DNA of 32,466 nt, from assembly GCF_018883605.1 (NCBI RefSeq), contig NZ_JAHLEM010000052.1:1-32466 (forward strand). Direction: 5' to 3'. The notes under the pieces are model-generated. The model searched no databases. It was given only the letters and a program-made list of their open reading frames with translations, and was not told the DNA's origin. Source of the stretch: Streptomyces niphimycinicus. Its GTDB lineage: Bacteria > Actinomycetota > Actinomycetes > Streptomycetales > Streptomycetaceae. Made by a program: the position numbers and the translations under genes. Of this stretch, positions 30,800 through 32,466 are shown one piece after another (the stretch's first letter is position 1; the number at the start of each line of letters is the position of its first letter).

Positions 30800-31572
30800 G
30801 CCGCGACCTCCAGCATCTGCTCCGGCGCGCCCTGCCGGGCGATCCGTCCGTCCCCGACGAATACCACCCGGGACGCCAGCCGCCGGATGGCGTCCATGTC
30901 GTGGAAGACGGCGAGGACGGCGACGCCCTGCCCGGCCAGCGAGTCGACCAGCTCCAGCGCGGCCTCCCGGTTGGCCGGGTCCAGCGCCGAGACCGGCTCG
31001 TCGAGCAGCAGCAGCCGGGGCGGCTGCACGGTGCCCGCGGCGAGGTTCACCCGCTGGCGCTCACCGCCGGAGAGGACACCGCAGTCGACGTCCCACAGCG
31101 TCTCGTCGAGGTTCAGCCGGTGCAGCGCGGCCGCGGCGGCCTCCCTCGCCTCGCCCCGGTCGAGCCCGCGCCGCCGGGCGGTCGCGGCGACGACCTCCAG
31201 CGGGCCGGTGCGCGGCGGCGCGGCGAGGAACTGCGACACATAGCCGAACTGCCGGCCGCGCAGCCGGGCCATCTCCCGGTCGGGCAGCGTGGTCAGCTCG
31301 ACCGTCCCGGCCGGTGTGCGCAGCCGTACGGAACCCGAGTCCGGCAGGTAGGTGCGGTACACACAGCGCAGCAGCGAGGACTTGCCCGCACCGCTGGGCC
31401 CCGCGAGGGCGACGTGTTCGCCGGTGTGCACATCGAGGTCGACACCGCGCAGCGACGGCACGGTCCGCCCGTCGATGCTGTGCAGGGTGAAGGACTTGTA
31501 CAGGGCGCGTACGGACAGCACGGTGCCCTGGTTCTCGGACAGGGAGTGGGTGGTGTCGGCGGTGGTGTTCAC
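30796..31572 (-). CDS. phnL: PhnL, ABC-type C-P lyase subunit
   Basis: A 258-residue ABC ATPase of the C-P lyase system. Walker A GPSGAGKSS is at 58-66, the ABC signature LSGGERQ at 167-173, Walker B LLLLDEP at 187-193, and the H-loop in AVFHDMD. PhnL is distinguished from transporters by YKSFTLH near the N-terminus and FVSQFL-type Q-loop (FGYVSQFLAAPPR). PhnL binds with PhnK on the C-P lyase core complex and is not a membrane transporter component. GTG start with GGAGG eight bases upstream, five bases after the phnK stop. Confidence 0.94.
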   Translation of the reverse strand: MNTTADTTHSLSENQGTVLSVRALYKSFTLHSIDGRTVPSLRGVDLDVHTGEHVALAGPSGAGKSSLLRCVYRTYLPDSGSVRLRTPAGTVELTTLPDREMARLRGRQFGYVSQFLAAPPRTGPLEVVAATARRRGLDRGEAREAAAAALHRLNLDETLWDVDCGVLSGGERQRVNLAAGTVQPPRLLLLDEPVSALDPANREAALELVDSLAGQGVAVLAVFHDMDAIRRLASRVVFVGDGRIARQGAPEQMLEVAA

Positions 31573-31577
31573 CGGGC

Positions 31578-32466
31578 TCACCTCCGGGCGGCGGCGACGA
31601 GCCGCTGGGTGTAGGGGTGGTGGGGATCGTGGAAGAGCTGGTCGGTCAGGCCCTGTTCGACGACCCGGCCCGTCTGCATGACCAGCGTGCGGTCGGTCAG
31701 CGCCTCGATCACCGAGAAGTCGTGGCTGACGACCACGGCGGCGACGTCCCGCTCGGCGAGCAGGCTCCGCAGCAGATCGAGCACACCGGCGGCGACGGAG
31801 GCGTCCAGACCGGTGGTGGGCTCGTCGAGCAGCAGCACCGGCGGTTCGGTGGCCAGGGCCTTGGCGATCTGCACGCGCTGCCGCATGCCGCCGGAGAAGG
31901 TGTGCACCGGGTCGTCCATGCGGGACAGCGGCACCTCGACCCGGTCCAGCAGCTCCGCCGCGCGGCGCCGGATGGCGTGATAGCCGCGCCGGCCCGCCGC
32001 GGTCAGCCGCTCGGCGATGTTGCCGCCGGCCGAGACCCGCAGATCGAGTCCGGCGGCCGGGTCCTGGTAGACCACGGCCATCGAATCGATCCGCAGCCGC
32101 CGCCGCACGGCCGCGGGGAGCGCCAGCACCTCGGACACGCCGTCGTCCACCGAGGCCAGGTGGACCTGTCCGGCCGTGGCCGGCTCGTCGCCGATGACAC
32201 AGCGCAGCACGGTGGACTTGCCGGAGCCCGACTCGCCGATGAGGCCCAGGGCCTCGCCCGGCGCCACGTCGAAGGAGACGTCCCAGGCGGCCACCACCGC
32301 ACCGGTGGACGGGCTGATCGCGGTGCCATGCTCGGGACCCGTGCCGGGTACGGCCGCTGCGCCGCCCGCGCCGTGCACCTTGCCGATGCCATCGACCCGC
32401 AGGGCCCACTCGGGGCCGCCGGTCCGGGCCCTGCGGGCGGGCGCCGGCCTGTCGTCCGCCTCGGCG
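31578..32466 (-). CDS. phnK: PhnK, ABC-type C-P lyase subunit (5' end beyond window)
   Basis: ABC ATPase that docks on the PhnGHIJ core and is needed for C-P lyase activity. Walker A GESGSGKST, signature FSGGMRQRVQIAKAL, Walker B VLLLDEPTTGLD and H-loop VVVSHDF are all present, and the end HDPHHPYTQRLVAA is typical. The frame is open to the right edge, and conserved sequence (EWALRVDGIGKVHG) lies upstream of the first in-window GTG at 32378, so the true start is outside the window. Between KVHG and AAWDVSFDVAPGE there is an insertion of about 25 Gly/Ala/Pro-rich residues not usual in PhnK. Confidence 0.93.
   Translation of the reverse strand, partial: AEADDRPAPARRARTGGPEWALRVDGIGKVHGAGGAAAVPGTGPEHGTAISPSTGAVVAAWDVSFDVAPGEALGLIGESGSGKSTVLRCVIGDEPATAGQVHLASVDDGVSEVLALPAAVRRRLRIDSMAVVYQDPAAGLDLRVSAGGNIAERLTAAGRRGYHAIRRRAAELLDRVEVPLSRMDDPVHTFSGGMRQRVQIAKALATEPPVLLLDEPTTGLDASVAAGVLDLLRSLLAERDVAAVVVSHDFSVIEALTDRTLVMQTGRVVEQGLTDQLFHDPHHPYTQRLVAAARR

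Noticed and set aside
1..32466. CRISPR arrays, tRNA/rRNA genes, insertion sequences, prophage genes
   Set aside because: None recognised; the only tandem repeat is the 19-bp triplet and there is no transposase or integrase similarity.

Overview
The window looks like a chromosomal stretch of a high-GC actinomycete, most likely Streptomyces. GC is very high by eye, codon third positions are almost all G or C, GTG starts are common, many stop/start pairs overlap as ATGA, and the protein families are typical of that genus. I see no rRNA, tRNA, CRISPR array, insertion sequence or phage gene.

Region A (1-11018) is an accessory catabolic cluster around an AraC-family activator (2516-3538). Leftward lie a TauD/TfdA dioxygenase and an AMP-forming acyl-CoA ligase cut by the window edge. 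Rightward lie a BKACE-type beta-keto acid cleavage enzyme, an MDR oxidoreductase, a second TauD-type dioxygenase, an MFS transporter, a small serine hydrolase and acetoacetyl-CoA synthetase. The BKACE would release acetoacetate and the last enzyme would recapture it as acetoacetyl-CoA. A 27-bp element (23 of 27 bases identical) followed 31-32 bp later by the same TAACGTTG octamer lies in front of both the leftward and the rightward transcripts, oriented the same way relative to each. It is the likely activator site. The substrate is unknown.

Region B (11103-14076) holds a YeiH-family membrane protein and then a gene graveyard on the minus strand: a frameshifted ATP-grasp gene, a methyltransferase fragment fused to a GH62 arabinofuranosidase fragment, all with missing segments.

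Region C (14073-21634) is a leftward acyl-CoA catabolic operon (SDR, ADP-forming acyl-CoA synthetase, acyl-CoA dehydrogenase, enoyl-CoA hydratase, NCS1 permease, broken ATP-grasp gene) facing a TetR regulator. Two related operator-like sites lie in the divergent gap. A strong hairpin follows the dehydrogenase gene.

Region D (21635-28061) is mixed. It has a cupin protein and a methyltransferase with divergent, nearly leaderless promoters, a DUF998 membrane protein, remnants of an amidohydrolase, an AOC-barrel secreted protein and perhaps a PIG-L deacetylase, a two-gene unit resembling a RelE-type toxin-antitoxin pair, and an epimerase-like gene facing a TetR regulator with four palindromic operators between them.

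Region E (28165-32466) is the 3' part of a C-P lyase phosphonate operon read leftward: phnK (cut by the edge), phnL, phnM, an inositol-monophosphatase-family gene and a PhnZ-like HD-domain diiron oxygenase. All except phnK/phnL are joined by ATGA overlaps.

A pattern across the window is that at least four unrelated genes lack an internal segment while their flanks are well preserved. This is either real local genome decay or an assembly artefact, and it should be checked against reads.
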